From: Zygnema circumcarinatum
Lineage: Eukaryota > Streptophyta > Zygnematophyceae > Zygnematales > Zygnemataceae
Assembly (NCBI GenBank): GCA_037447605.1
Contig: CM074804.1
Location: 4,019,541-4,083,540 of the forward strand
Direction: 5' to 3'
DNA: 64,000 bases
Part shown: positions 9,899-25,575 of the stretch, piece by piece
Layout of the letters: every line of letters begins with the position of its first letter
Numbering within the stretch: the stretch's first letter is position 1
The notes under the pieces: model-generated
Told to the model about the DNA's origin: nothing
The model's input: the letters and a program-made list of their open reading frames with translations, nothing else
Database searches by the model: none
Translations under genes and position numbers: made by a program

Positions 9899-12800
9899 AT
9901 GGAGGATGAAGGGAGGCGCTGGCAGCGGCGGATCGTTAAAGCTGCGGCGAGACCATTGCGGTCGGCCTGCTTAGCGCACGTGTGGCAGTATGACGAGCAA
10001 GAGTTTGGGTCACGCAAACATTTTTCGAGGAAAAATGTCATTCAAGCTCTTGAGAATGTGCTGCTGGTAAGAAATTGATATGCATGTATTACCCACATGT
10101 ACGAGTTTAGGCTTAGCCTCCCCTCAGATTTTGAAAATTCAACTATTTTTTATATTGAAAGAGGGCTTAGCCCCCCCCGAGCCAAAAACTTGGATCCGCC
10201 ACTGACCTAGGTGATTGGAGATACTCTATCTTCCTTGTTTATGTAGGTGCATGTTGACCTTTTCATGTAAGAAGAATAAGGCGTGTATTTGTAACTGCAT
10301 GTCTATTAGTGACTAGTAATTCATCTGAATGTCATACAAACTTTGTTCTTTTTTAGAAGCCGAATATCACATTAAAGTTCAGTGCATTGCAGCTGAACAA
10401 TACATTGGTTTCAAGGGAAATTTCGAATGGACATTTGTGGTTCATGAACAGAGATATGACCGGCGAGGTCTGTTGGAGGCTGGTGCGGAGTTTCTAAAAC
10501 TGAACCAATTCGAACCCGTCTTCCATCACCTCCTCGAGCTCTCTTATCCGGTAGCCATGCGTGATGCGATACTCCTTGAGCAGTTCCTCGGATGACTTTT
10601 CAAACTAAAAGCACAATATCTGTATTGCGAAAGCTCAGTGGTTTGTTGAGTGACTCCTCCATGCGAAGCCTTTTCGATCATCGGAGGCAGCCATAAATTT
10701 ATTCTTAGTTCATTGGCCAGAACAGATTAACTTGAAAACATCAAATCAAAACTTTTTCGGTTGTTTGACATTTGTGATGTTTTATTAGGAACTTGTGCTA
10801 CGTTGACCCATTGCAAACTTGTCATGTGGTGTCCTATTAAGTGAACGCCGTGGTTTTTGAACTTCTTTTACAATGTACGCAGGAATCTGAACCTTCTGAT
10901 GAGTCCGGACCAGAAGTTGATATCGACCAATCGGATTTCAGCAGCGAAGGTCCAAAAAGACCTCAACCGGTGGATCGATCAAATGGTTCAACTTTCTTCT
11001 CTTTCTTCTTCGTCTTTCTTCTTCTCTTCTTTCTTTCTTTCTTTCTTTGCCTGTTGTCACTTTCAAATGTTCGAGTGAGCTTTCTCATAGTTTGAGGGCA
11101 CCTTTGGATTGGGTCCGTTGAAAGTTCAGGGCGACAGGTTGGACCTTCCAAAACTAAAAGTTGGGTTTTGACAATGGTGGCCAGATGTGTCCTTTCACTT
11201 CAAAGAGGACGAGAAAAAATGCATATCTACTTTGGAAACGATCGAAGACATGGGATTTTCAAGACATGAAGTGCAATGTATTCTTCGAATGAGGCCAGGT
11301 AAGGGTCCTCTGGTGAAGGTACTGGCACTTGCAAGGTTTTGCAGGTAGGAACTTGGACAAGTTTGATAAGAAAATGTAAATGGCCCTACAATGCGAAATT
11401 CATTAGCCAAACGAAACGCTTGCTTTCTAATTGTTTGCTTTTTTTTTTTGTCTTCAAACTTGTGCAGACGCTCGTGTCGACGAAGTTGTGGATCTTCTTT
11501 TGACTGACCCACTTCCGCAGTCTGTGGTTGAGCTTCAAACACTGCAGCATAACCCTTTTGAGTTTTTATTCACGTTCGATTTGTTTTTAGATGCCAAACA
11601 TAACATGCACGAGCAGTTGTTTGAGGCTCGCTCACGCAAGCGAACTTTGTGTCAAAACCCTACAACTGGGGTTTTCAGAATTTCCAGAGAATATTTGACG
11701 TTGATCTCGGTAACTGAAAATGCTAAGAAACGATTTTTGTGTGGTGTATGGTCAGCAGCAAGGAGTTGCTGGCGAGGAAGGAGGCCTTTTGCATTCCGAA
11801 CAAATTTCATCCAGCAAAAAGAGGACATTGGACGAGCCTTCCTCGAGAGAGTCACCCTCCAAATCTCTGCGCAGAGGCTTTCGAGGTCGACATCATCACA
11901 GGGGAGAGGGGTCGTCTGCAAGACCAGATATCGATATCGGGAATGCAAACGGTCTCAATGTGAATAATAATGTTGAGATTGTTGTTGACAGTATCGAAGC
12001 CAATATCGATAAGTCGGCATCGCATGCATATTCAACAGGAGATTCGGTAAGGGACGCATGGCGAAGCAAGCTTATGGCCATCCTTTCCTGTTGGGGTTCA
12101 ACTCAAAAGCTTGAGGTGAGAAATGCTACTTCTCGAGGAGAGCAAGGGAACGGAGAGAGCGTGTGGGAGGGAGAGAGAAGCGGAAGGGAGCGTGAGACAA
12201 GAAAGGGCCTGGAAAAGGGAACCATGGGCGAGTGCTTGTACAAGTTTAGTTTTCACGGTTGTATGATCCCTAGACAGTTTGAAAAGCTCCTTCCGTTTGA
12301 ATTTCTCAATTTCCTGCCTTTTCAGTTCAGTTGTTTATTATTTGGACAATTATAGATTCGTTTGATTCTTATCAGTTGTTTGGAATGGCTCGAAAAATAC
12401 TATCGTTTGCAGAGGATAACACTCGTATGCCCGGCTTCTCTTACTCTTGCAGTCACTGTTTCTTGATCAAATTACCGCTGTGGCGGCTGGCCTTGAGAAC
12501 GAAGTGTATGAGTCTTCGCGTTCCGTATGTCCGTCATACCACTTGAAGCTGCGAGATATCGTGTCAGATTTGAAGGTTAGAAAAGAGCACTCACTCACCT
12601 CACTCTAAGCACAGCAGGTTCTGGGGTACAATAATTGTTGTACATCAACTGAATGGCCACCTATTGCTGTTGGTGGCTTGACTCGGATGAATGCTTGTGT
12701 TTACGTGTTCTTTTCAACGCTTGTTTGTCTTCCTTCTACATTGATGTCACTAACCGTCCGTGTTCTTTTCAACGCTTGTCTTTCTTCCTTCTACATTGAT

Positions 12801-12945
12801 GTCAGTAACCGTCCCCTCTTGCCCGCTTTCTCCCTCTCTTCTGTGTGTTCGCTGCCATCGGCTGGTGCAGGCGAGCAAGGAGCTGCGCACCAAGCTTGTG
12901 GAGGGGACCCTCTCTCCGAAAGCTGCCATCCGCAGCCGACAGTGA
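9899..12945 (+). CDS. Unknown multi-exon gene: UBA-like segment plus C-terminal TFIIS-central-like segment
   Basis: I do not recognise the whole protein. Exons: 9899-10066 (ATG at 9899; donor GTAAGA), an exon beginning near 10338 whose frame and end are unsettled, 10883-10985, 11185-11298, 11468-11523, 11756 (or 11759)-12115, 12453-12575, 12871-12945 (TGA). From 10883 onward the phases of all joins agree. Exon 10883-10985 is acidic (SEPSDESGPEVDIDQSD). Exons 11185-11523 give LETIEDMGFSRHEVQCIL...VDEVVDLLL, with the MGF loop and helix pattern of UBA domains. Exon 11756-12115 has a basic SSKKRTLDEPSSRESPSKS stretch, a likely nuclear localisation signal. The last two exons give GLENEVYESS, YHLKLRDIVSDLK, ELRTKLVEGTLSPKAAI, resembling the TFIIS central (TFS2M) three-helix domain. 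A nuclear, ubiquitin- or transcription-linked role is inference. No zinc ribbon follows, so it is not TFIIS itself. Confidence 0.6.
10105..10210. mobile_element. Possible transposon-derived fragment in intron 1
   Basis: A stretch with two GGCTTAGCC-type words, a poly-C run and the ending AACTTGGATCCGCCACTG. Wording of this type (a poly-C stretch followed by TGGATCCGCCACTG) is a frequent relic in plant genomes around non-autonomous transposable elements. No terminal inverted repeats or target-site duplication could be confirmed by eye, so the call is tentative. Confidence 0.3.
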
Positions 12946-14361
12946 CTCTTTGCGAAACCACGAGTGGCACTTCACAGTGGTTGAATGTGGCCACTTGCTA
13001 CGCCCCTCATTGGCTGTAAAAGAGGACATGTTGGCTTTTGCCACACACAGTCTGATGGGTACAGGGGCTATGTTCGCGAGACAGGCGAATCTTTAACGAA
13101 AGGTTACAAAGCTTGTAACCATAAAAATTACAATTAGTTTTCTCTGGAAGACTTCGGTGGCATGAAAAAGTCGTCCTTTTCTCGTCTGCTTTGAAGACGA
13201 AATTTCCCATTTCTGCTTTCTTGTTGTTGTTTGCTTTCATTGTTCTGACCATCTCCTGGTGGTTCGGGATCCATGAGTGTTCGAGATTTACAAAATAACT
13301 TCCATTGCAACATGGTTTCAATGCTTACTTAGGAGAAGGAGACCAGCTAAGCTCTACGCAGAATCTCGAGTTTTCAAGACCTCTGTTGCTTCCTACATTA
13401 CTTTCTTCACTACCGCAAAACGATTATGTTGTTGTTATGATTGCTTGGGACTCCCGCTTGCAGCTGTCCTTCGACCGTTATTCATGATCTAAGAAAAATT
13501 CCATCACAGAGCCTTTTCTGTGACTTACAATAGACACTTTCATGCTTAAAAGGAGATTAGCAAACCAACTATCGATGTACACAAGCTGCTTGAAAGAATT
13601 AGAAGAAAAACGGCCTTCATGATGAATTTGATCAAGACCATGATCCCAAGGAGCACCGTAAACGGAACTACAGGCAGTTGCTGCTGTTCTTTAGATAACT
13701 AGCAAACGATGAACCAAAAAAAAAAAAGACTACACTGCTTCCCTGGTCTAGTTATTTTGTCTAAATCTCGTTTTTTCGGGGGAATCGGGATGAAGTTGCT
13801 GGACTCAATTAATTTCGTAGGTCTCGAACAACCTCAAAGACAACAATAAAAACAAAGAACAGCAACGACACAAAACATGGAAGATTCCGTACTCAAGCAA
13901 ATGTCAAAAAAAGGGATTCGTGCCAGCAAGGTCTGACGTTTGTTTTTTTCCCCCACTGACAACGGGCAAAAAAAAAAAAAACATCGGCCCACTTTTACAA
14001 CTCCCCTCTACTGAATGTCACATCCTATCAAAATATCTCACAAAAGCGCCCCTCACGACCTTGAACAAAGAAAAGAATCTTGGGGCTTTTGAGAACACTA
14101 CTCCGAGGGAAGGGTCCCTTGACTGTCTGCCTCCAAGTATGGATGGCAGCCCACCTTCAAAAGGAGGCCTCCACCATGATACCCATCCATAAGAGGCATC
14201 CGGTTGAAGGCAGCCCTTGGAGGCATTCTTCCTCCACTCACAATCAAAATCCCGTTATAAAGTGCCAATATTTAACAGAAAGGCGCTTCGTTTATGAAGA
14301 GTACATAGGAAAGAGACTCGGGCACATAATCCCTGTGCGCAGTTTACCACTTCCGTCCCGT
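12946..14361. other. Convergent intergenic region without recognised genes
   Basis: About 1.4 kb between the stop of the unknown gene and the 3' end of the F-box/LRR gene. It is AT-richer than the genes, with poly-A runs at 13717-13728 and 13968-13981. Short open frames occur but none has splice signals plus family resemblance. Most of it is likely 3' UTR and spacer. Confidence 0.5.
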
Positions 14362-17300
14362 TTAATTGACAGGCTCCGGCTTCGTCATCCAGCGGATCAC
14401 ACAGCCCCTGCTTTCCAGCACAGCGATAATTTCTCCCGGTATTTTATCCCGTAGATCTATAACTAGCTTCAGCTTCTTCAGACCCTCACAGCGCAGGAAG
14501 GACTGAGCCATCAATACTGGACTTAAGTTATTGCAGTGTACAAGCTTCATGTTTCCCATGCATGCCAAGGAGGCCATCGCGTCAAGCCCTTGGCTTGTGA
14601 TTGGACAATACGATAGATTGATCTGCAACCCATCTGGCTCGACATCAATTGACTCGTCCAATCGTAGAAAAAACGCTTTTCTCTGTGTCTATCTCTCTCT
14701 CTCTCTCCGCTCTTTTCTCATATATCGTCTCTCATCCACTTTCATTTCCACTTTTTCTTCTCACTTTGCTCAACTACCTCTGCTTCTTACTATCTTGAAA
14801 GGAGAGAAAGGGATAAAGAAAACATGAGTGGGCGCACCTGTCGAAGATTTGAGCAGCCCTTCGCAAGGGCGAGCAGGCCCTCATCTCCCACGGCTCCGCA
14901 GTGTTTAAGGTCAAGATCGGTAAGGTGGGGCAGCCCCTTGGCAAGGTATGCAAGCCCTCTGCTTGTGATACCTCGACAGCCGCGAAGCTCCGCATTGACA
15001 ATATCTTTGCAACAACCGATTGCGCGGAGCCCTTCATCTGTAACTGCGGTGTAGGAGAGGTTGATTTCCGTCAGGGACTGGCATCCCTCAAGAAGCGTGG
15101 TGAGACCGACATCTCCGACCTGTTCACACCTGCTAATGCCAATACACGTTCATATTATGAAAAATGACAGACTGAGACAGGCATGCAACGAAACCAAACC
15201 TAAATGGAGCTTTAATGTCGATTACATTTGACAATTGAATTAAAGTCGGCAACTAAGTCAGGGGCGAGAGTTGCCATGACCGTACCGATAGAGGTCCAAA
15301 TATCGTAATGCTTTGCAACAGGCCTTTAAATGAGAGATTCCGGTGTCCGTGACACCTACAGCAAACCCCAACTTCAGCGTGCGCAAGTCCTGGAACTGCG
15401 CAATCGCTTCCACATCTGCAGGCCCGTGGAAATTGTCAAACCCTGGAAATTTAAAAAATCACTTGGACGTGAACGTTAGCAGACATGGGAAGCTGTATGA
15501 TGGAAGATGTGCATGCCAAGAGAGCAGAGAATCTTGCCTCCATCATCAATAGCGCAGTCGGTGCAGTCCAAGGTTTGCAGATTTGAGCAGGCAGCAGCCA
15601 CCAATGCCAGCCCATGCGAAGTAATGCCTTGGCAGTTCTCCAATAACAACGTTTTCAAAGACCTTCTCTAGCGATTACAGTGGCACCCAACACACCCTTT
15701 TGCCGGCTCAACCACCGCAAATACAGTACGCCTAGATTGTATGTAGGATAAGCAGCTACTACTATTAAGAGAACAATGATGAGAAAACGGGGGAAAGATC
15801 ATGGTGATGACTGACATAAAAAAAAGCAAAACCCTGTTAGCGAGAAAGAAATACCTGCAATTCTCTGCGACTACTTCAAGAGTTTTATCGGATATGTCCT
15901 GGCAGCATGTGAGGTCCAGATACAGGAGACCTGTGCAGCCAGCTACCATTGCAGTCACCCCTGTGTCGAGAACAGGGCACCGTTTCAGGCAGACCTCTTG
16001 CAGCGCTTTGCTGGCCAGACATGCCCCAGTGAGCCCTGCGTTTGTGATGCAGCAGCGCTCCAACTTGAGAACATGAAGGAAGGGAAGTTTGGGAAGACAC
16101 GAAAGTACACTGTCTGCAAGCTGCAACGAAAGAAACGGGGTGCCCATTGAAGCTAAATGTGAGAAAACAGAGACGGGGACAGGAGTTGGGAGCCACACGG
16201 AGATTGTTTTCTTGAAGATGATGGATGAGATGCGTCCCTCAGTTGCATAGCAATAACAACAAGGAAAGAAGGTGTGACCTTAATTAGCATGACGGAATCC
16301 AGAACACTTGTTTTAAACATCCTTTTGGTTCATTCACGACCCACAAAGTTTTCCCTTCTGGCCGTGAACGGTTCTGGAAAGCCAGCCCATTTCTCATACG
16401 CCTATGATGTTGGGTGTTGAGATAATTCCCAAACACCTCACAAGCTAGGATACAAAAATGCAGCACTCATTTCAACAAAGATTGAATCGCTACAATTTAT
16501 CGCCTCAAATTTGTTATGACATTACCTAACAATCGACAAGTAAGACAGGCAGGCATTCGGGTGTCGATTTTTTTTGGAGTTTTTACTGTTCCAAATTACA
16601 AGCAATGGCAAAATGGTTCAGCTAACCTGGTGACAATGTGAGAGCGTCAGCTGCTCCAGCTGGGTTAACCTGCTTGTCAACTTTACAATGCCCAATTCAG
16701 TGATATACTGGCATCCGGTGAGGTCTAAAGCCTGGTCCACACCCAGTGAACAGCTTTCATCAAAACCCTCCTTCACGGCACGCTAAGTAGAAGGTCGAGG
16801 TGTTCCTTTAAAGAATCACAGGATCGAAAAAATTAAGACTTAGAAAAAGGCGGGTAAAACATTCCTCTGTTGAACAATGCATAGGGTCTGGAGGATGGCT
16901 GGGACTTGTCTTTAAGCCGGTGACAGCATAACCTATTTAAGGAGTTTCCTTACTGCACAATTACCTTCCAGAGATGTCAAAATATGCACTCCCTCGACTA
17001 TTCAGGAGCAAAGACGGGAGACCATTCTATTTGGGAAATAAGATGAGCCGACAAGGACCATCTACGAGTGATTGAGTTGACCTTGCTTTCGATTTTTTAA
17101 CATGTGTACAAGCGAGCAGGAAGAACTCTTTGAAAGAACAACAGGTTGTGCTTTTCTCCTGGATATCCTATTTCACATTACCTTTGAATCTATCGGAGGC
17201 GCCCAAAAGCAATTACACAAATCAAACCCTCCACTACCATTGTCGAAAGGAAGACCACAAACATCTGGATTGGGAAACATGCCTTCAGAGAAGAGCTCCC

Positions 17301-18684
17301 TCCTTCCAATGCTGCAAGTGCAGAATCGTCCAAAAGATTGCATTGAGCAAGGTTGAGATGGCTCAGGGATGGCAGACAAGCTACTGTTCGCAATCCGCTG
17401 CTTGTGACCTGCATAACAAAATGTCATTATTAAGACTATGTATGACTTGCATTGTGAATAACAAACATTTTACATTCGAACCTTGATAAGAGGCAGTATT
17501 CTGCAACCAGAGATTAGCCAGAAAGGAAGGACACTTATCAAGGGAAGTGACAGCATTCAAACTTGGTTTTACCCGAAGGCTGGACATTCAGAATGGAAAT
17601 AAGGAATGGCATAGACTCAACATACTCTTGTGTCAGCGAGATCGAGAGTACACAGGCGAGTGCAATTTCCCACTAAAAGTGCAATACCGATATCCGTTAT
17701 GCCAACACACCACTTCAAGTTGAGATTCACGAGATTTTTGCATCTTGCAGCAATGCAGCTGAGTCCAATATCCGTAATATCACGACATTTGGACAGCTTC
17801 AGCACCTGCACGAAATCGTCTCACACATGAAATCCATTTTAAGTCGTCATTAGCAGCCGGTACTTAAGAAGACTCATGAACACTGAAATCAACGCGAAAA
17901 CCAAAGAGCACTTGAGGTCCGATACAGCACAGAATAGAGCGTTTATCGGCTACAAACTTCAATGAAACACAATCTGTCAACCAGAAACAAAGCTACTTGC
18001 AATACCTGCTGACAAGTCCTGACGACGATCAATCGCAATGCCATTCTATACAAGACGTCACCAAGCGCCACCATCTAATCAGGCGGAACTGCTGGCAACT
18101 AGAAGAGTGTGACAAAAAGGCACAAATAAGTGACATAAAAAACAGCAGATTAAAGAACGACACATTCTATCGAGAGGAGTAACTCGCAACACACTTCAGT
18201 TAGTTTGTGGACCGGAAAACAAACCGGAATAAAAAAAAAAGTTGTTGCGATTGCAGCATCGTCCCCCATGGAGTTCACAAAAACGATCATTTCTTCAGTG
18301 GTGCGTTCAAGACACTCCGAATCTACTCTGCATCTGCTCATGCATGGGAACCCAAACACGATTCACGCTTTTGGGAAGAAAGCTGAAATTCACCTGGAGA
18401 TTTCGACATTGGGCTACAGCCATCAGGGCAGCATCCGGCAGAGGAACTCGAGCCAAGCTCAAACTCTTCAATGCAGAGCAAAGCTCTCCCATCACCTGTA
18501 AACTATCGGCGGTAATCCTCTTATTGTTTGAAAGATCCAACTTCTGTAACTGAGGCCCATACTTTCTCACAACAGATCGCACATCCAAATCTGTCACCTG
18601 CGTATGAGGAAAAGACTTGGTGTAGAGTTGGTGCCTGTGTATGTGCGCGCGTGCATGTGTTTGGAAGAGTGTGTGTAAGAACTC

Positions 18685-18717
<33 letters not shown>

Positions 18718-19195
18718 TGAGAGAAAGAGGAAAGGGGAGGTTGCGAGAGAGGAAGGGAGGGACAGGGAGTGGAAGTGTGAGTTGGAGAGGGGAAGAGACA
18801 GGGCCGAGGGGGAGAGAGAGAGAGCGAAAGAGAAAGAGAGTGACAGTGCAAGAGGAGAGCTGGGAAGGGGGAAGGGTGCAGGGGAAGTGGGAGAGGGACT
18901 GGGGAAAGGGGGGGAGGTGAGAGAGGGAGAAAGAGAGAGAAACCTGCACGCAAGCCGAGCAGTCGAGAGCAGTGAGGTTGGGGTAGCGCAGCAGCATGCT
19001 CAGAATGACTGGTGCCCTCAGTACGCGGATGGTGGAGCACGCGGCGCTGAGCAGACGCAGCCATCGCCTGCAGACCAGACTGCAGCGCTGGCGCTCCACG
19101 GGATGCTGCACCCTGTTTAGGATGTTGATCAGGAGGTCGTCGCTCAGGAGGAGGTTCATCACATCTCTGCCTGCCATCTTCAGCGCCTCCAGCAT
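14362..19195 (-). CDS. F-box/LRR-repeat protein (FBL3-like), SCF substrate receptor
   Basis: Ten exons, all phases consistent: 19195-18944, 18597-18394, 17805-17626, 17408-17283, 16731-16627, 16120-15855, 15667-15538, 15442-15286, 15129-14838, 14622-14362. The N-terminus (LLSDDLLINILNRVQHPVER, then LVCRRWLRLLSA) is an F-box that would bind SKP1. The rest is a run of cysteine-containing leucine-rich repeats (for example DLDLKHCGAVGDEGLLALAK, LDLTCCQDISDKTLEVVAE). The C-terminal cap (IIAVLESRGCVIRW) matches the end of plant FBL3-type proteins. It probably selects substrates for an SCF ubiquitin ligase. Two introns appear to use GC donors (after 17283 and after 15538): the coding frames join only with GC-AG splicing. 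Intron 1 is an extremely purine/pyrimidine-biased repeat. An alternative in-frame ATG lies at 19177. Confidence 0.92.
18640..18945. repeat. Purine-rich GA/GGGA repeat in intron 1 of the F-box/LRR gene
   Basis: Starts with a TGTG-rich stretch, then GA dinucleotides (from about 18685) and degenerate GGGA/GAGA units up to the donor at 18943. On the gene's sense strand it is a CT-rich tract that begins right after the 5' splice site. Confidence 0.85.
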
Positions 19196-20471
19196 CTGCT
19201 GTTGAAGCTGAGCAGGCGGAAGGAATTTCGGTCAATACAGCTGAAGCCACCTTGTATTCGATCGCCTTAGGTTTTGCAGTCTCAATCTGGCTGCAAGCTT
19301 GCCGCAGAATCGTAATCTGACCAGAGCTTGAGTTTGGTTTGGGTTCAGATGCTTGCAGGGTGTCTGAATTTAAGTTGTAATTAAGCAAATCTTAAACTGA
19401 ATCCTGGAAGGGCAACGAGGGTGTTTCAGCTGCACGCAGCGTACAGTATGTGGCAGGTCCGGAAAATGTCTAGCTCGTCAAAATGCAACTCCCACATTAT
19501 CGGAAACATATGTTAAGAATTCTCGCCACAATAAAGGAGCGGTATTTGCAACTGAGGCTGAGTCCAAAGGCCATATTTCATCTTCAATAACTCAGGAAGT
19601 TGAACAAACAAAATCAATGTAATTAGGAGTCGCGCTTTCGAAAAGAACTACGTCAGTACACCATCCAACCGCTGAAAGTAGCCCACATGTTGCCCTGGCC
19701 CGTCCGTCCCTGCACGGCCTCCCCTCCCCTTCCACCCCCCCCCCCCACAGCCCTGGCCGCCATGGCCGCAGGCGCTGCCCTGCCCGGTGGTTGCCACAGC
19801 CCCGTTCCGTACGCCTGCCCGAGCAGGAGCCCTAGAGGGAGGGCCAAGCGGGGCGGGCCCGGGCAGGGACCGACCCAGATAGTCCGTACAGTGCGTCGCC
19901 CGGATGTGCGCTGGAGTCGCCACGTAGGAAAATTTGGAAGATCGTGGCCGTCCAAACGGAAGGGATCTGGGATCGATCTCGCGATGGCGACGCCCTCGTA
20001 CGGACCGACCGCGGAACGCGTGGAGCCACGACCGCGACGGAGGCGCCCCGGCGACCGTACGGCAGGGGAAGCTGCCGTGAAGGTCACGCGTGCAGCCGTA
20101 TCGTACGACAGAGTACAACCGAAGGCAGCCCGCGGTAAGGACAGACGGCTGCCCATGGTCAAAGCAAGATAATTTGTCGCCTGCGTGACGACCGTACGGT
20201 CATACGGTCGTACGGCCTGGGCCGACCCGGGGGCGCTCGACGAGGGCGGGCCGGCGGGACACGCGGCCCTGCACCACCATTGGCTGAAATATGCTGACGT
20301 GGACACAGCAGCAGTCCTCGTGTCCGCCACGTGGCGGACGCGTGCGTGCACGCGCCGGCGCGTGGGCGCGTGGCGGCCTCCACGCAGGCGATTGGCGGAG
20401 CGCCCGCCCGCGGGCCCGCGCCGGAGCCAGGGCCAGGGTCAGGGGGCGCCGCTGCTGCGGCTTCTGCTGCC

Positions 20472-20513
20472 GCTGGTGCCGGTGCCGGTGCCGGTGCTGG
20501 TGCCGGTGCCGCC
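20472..20513. repeat. GGTGCC hexanucleotide repeat
   Basis: About seven near-perfect GGTGCC units (one reads GGTGCT) inside the GC-rich island. No coding frame through it is otherwise supported. Confidence 0.8.
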
Positions 20514-20716
20514 AAGAGGGCGACCGGCCGCGGCCTGCAAAGCGCAGGGCGCCCTCGTGGTTAGAGGCCCTCTCGGCAGGCACGGACGGACGGACGGGTT
20601 CCGGCCCTTCCCTGCCCTTCCCGGGCAGCCTGAGTGAGACCTTGGATGGCGAGGGACATGGGTTGGGTGGTGAGGCCTGCGGTGAGATGGAAGAGTCGGC
20701 GAGGCACGCGCTACGA

Positions 20717-20778
20717 TCATGCAAACATGTGCATGTATGTGCATGCACGCAATGCACGCATGTGCATGCACGCGCGAG
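20717..20778. repeat. Alternating purine-pyrimidine tract (GCATG/CACGCA)
   Basis: Short ATGTGCATG, GCATGCACGCA and CGCGCG words alternate purine and pyrimidine for some 60 bases, with nested palindromes such as TGCATGCA. This composition favours Z-DNA or cruciform structures; any function is inference. Confidence 0.6.
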
Positions 20779-21425
20779 CGACACATACTGATGGATGGCG
20801 CATGGGCGGGATGGCGAGCGCGAGCGCACTTCCCCGTCCCAAAGTGCGCCTGCTGCATTCAGAGAGTCCCGTGTCCTTCACCACCCTGCAAGATCGCTTG
20901 GCTGTGGGCACAACAAGCTCCGTGACGATTGCCAACGGACGGTCCGCAAGCTCATAACAGTAGGCACAAGAAGGAGTGTCCGGCAACAAACTGACAGGAC
21001 CACCACCCAATTGGAAGGTAGTTGGTATTATTGAGAAAAAACACGGGGGAGAATTGAAACCCGAATACAGAATGTGGCCACAACCGCACCATTTTTCGGC
21101 CACGGCCAACGCTACTTTGCCCCCTCGAGCGGAGATAGCCTAGTTACAGTGAAAGCGCCTCCACAAAAACCCCTGCTTTCCTTCTTTCTGATGACAAAAA
21201 TGAACATGACCTTGGCAAGGTCATAGAGACCCCATCTCTAGCCTTTGTTTTCTACAAAACTTCAAACGGGCCCGTTCAGAGTGGGACAAAATGACCTCGC
21301 TCTGCCTTCCCAAGGGCGGGCTTTCCACGAGATTCTCCATGCTCGCTCGCTCGCTCGCTCCCCCACCTTCCTCCTCTCTCTCTCTCTCTCTGTGATGTCT
21401 GGTCAAAAATAGCGCAGGGTTGAAA

Positions 21426-25575
<4,150 letters not shown>

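Larger units (their letters stand above)
19196..21425. other. Gene-poor region with an orphan GC-rich island
   Basis: About 2.2 kb between the F-box/LRR start and the RVB2 stop. From 19690 to 20850 it is very GC-rich, with a poly-C run (19736-19746), several GTACGG/CCGTAC words (19806-20215), a GGTGCC hexamer repeat and an alternating purine/pyrimidine stretch. Several long open frames on both strands overlap each other and look driven by GC content; I find no family resemblance or splice structure to support any of them. The island could be the promoter of the F-box gene through a long 5' leader. From 20860 to 21425 I see no recognised gene; the tail is probably RVB2 3' UTR. Confidence 0.45.

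Noticed and set aside
9229-10041. 270-codon open frame on the minus strand over the VPS35 leader and telomere-like tract
   Set aside because: It runs through a CCCTAA repeat (giving an RVRVRVRV run) and the presumed leader intron of VPS35. The opposite strand holds a better-supported first exon at 9899.
19653-20851. Several 130-230-codon open frames on both strands of the GC-rich island
   Set aside because: They overlap one another in different frames and strands, have Ala/Arg/Pro composition expected from GC bias, and show no splice structure or family motif.
20717-21109. Minus-strand open frame with a CGCGH/PDTPSCAYCYELADRPL stretch
   Set aside because: It looks more protein-like than its neighbours, but no start, partner exon or family could be identified. 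Left as unproven.
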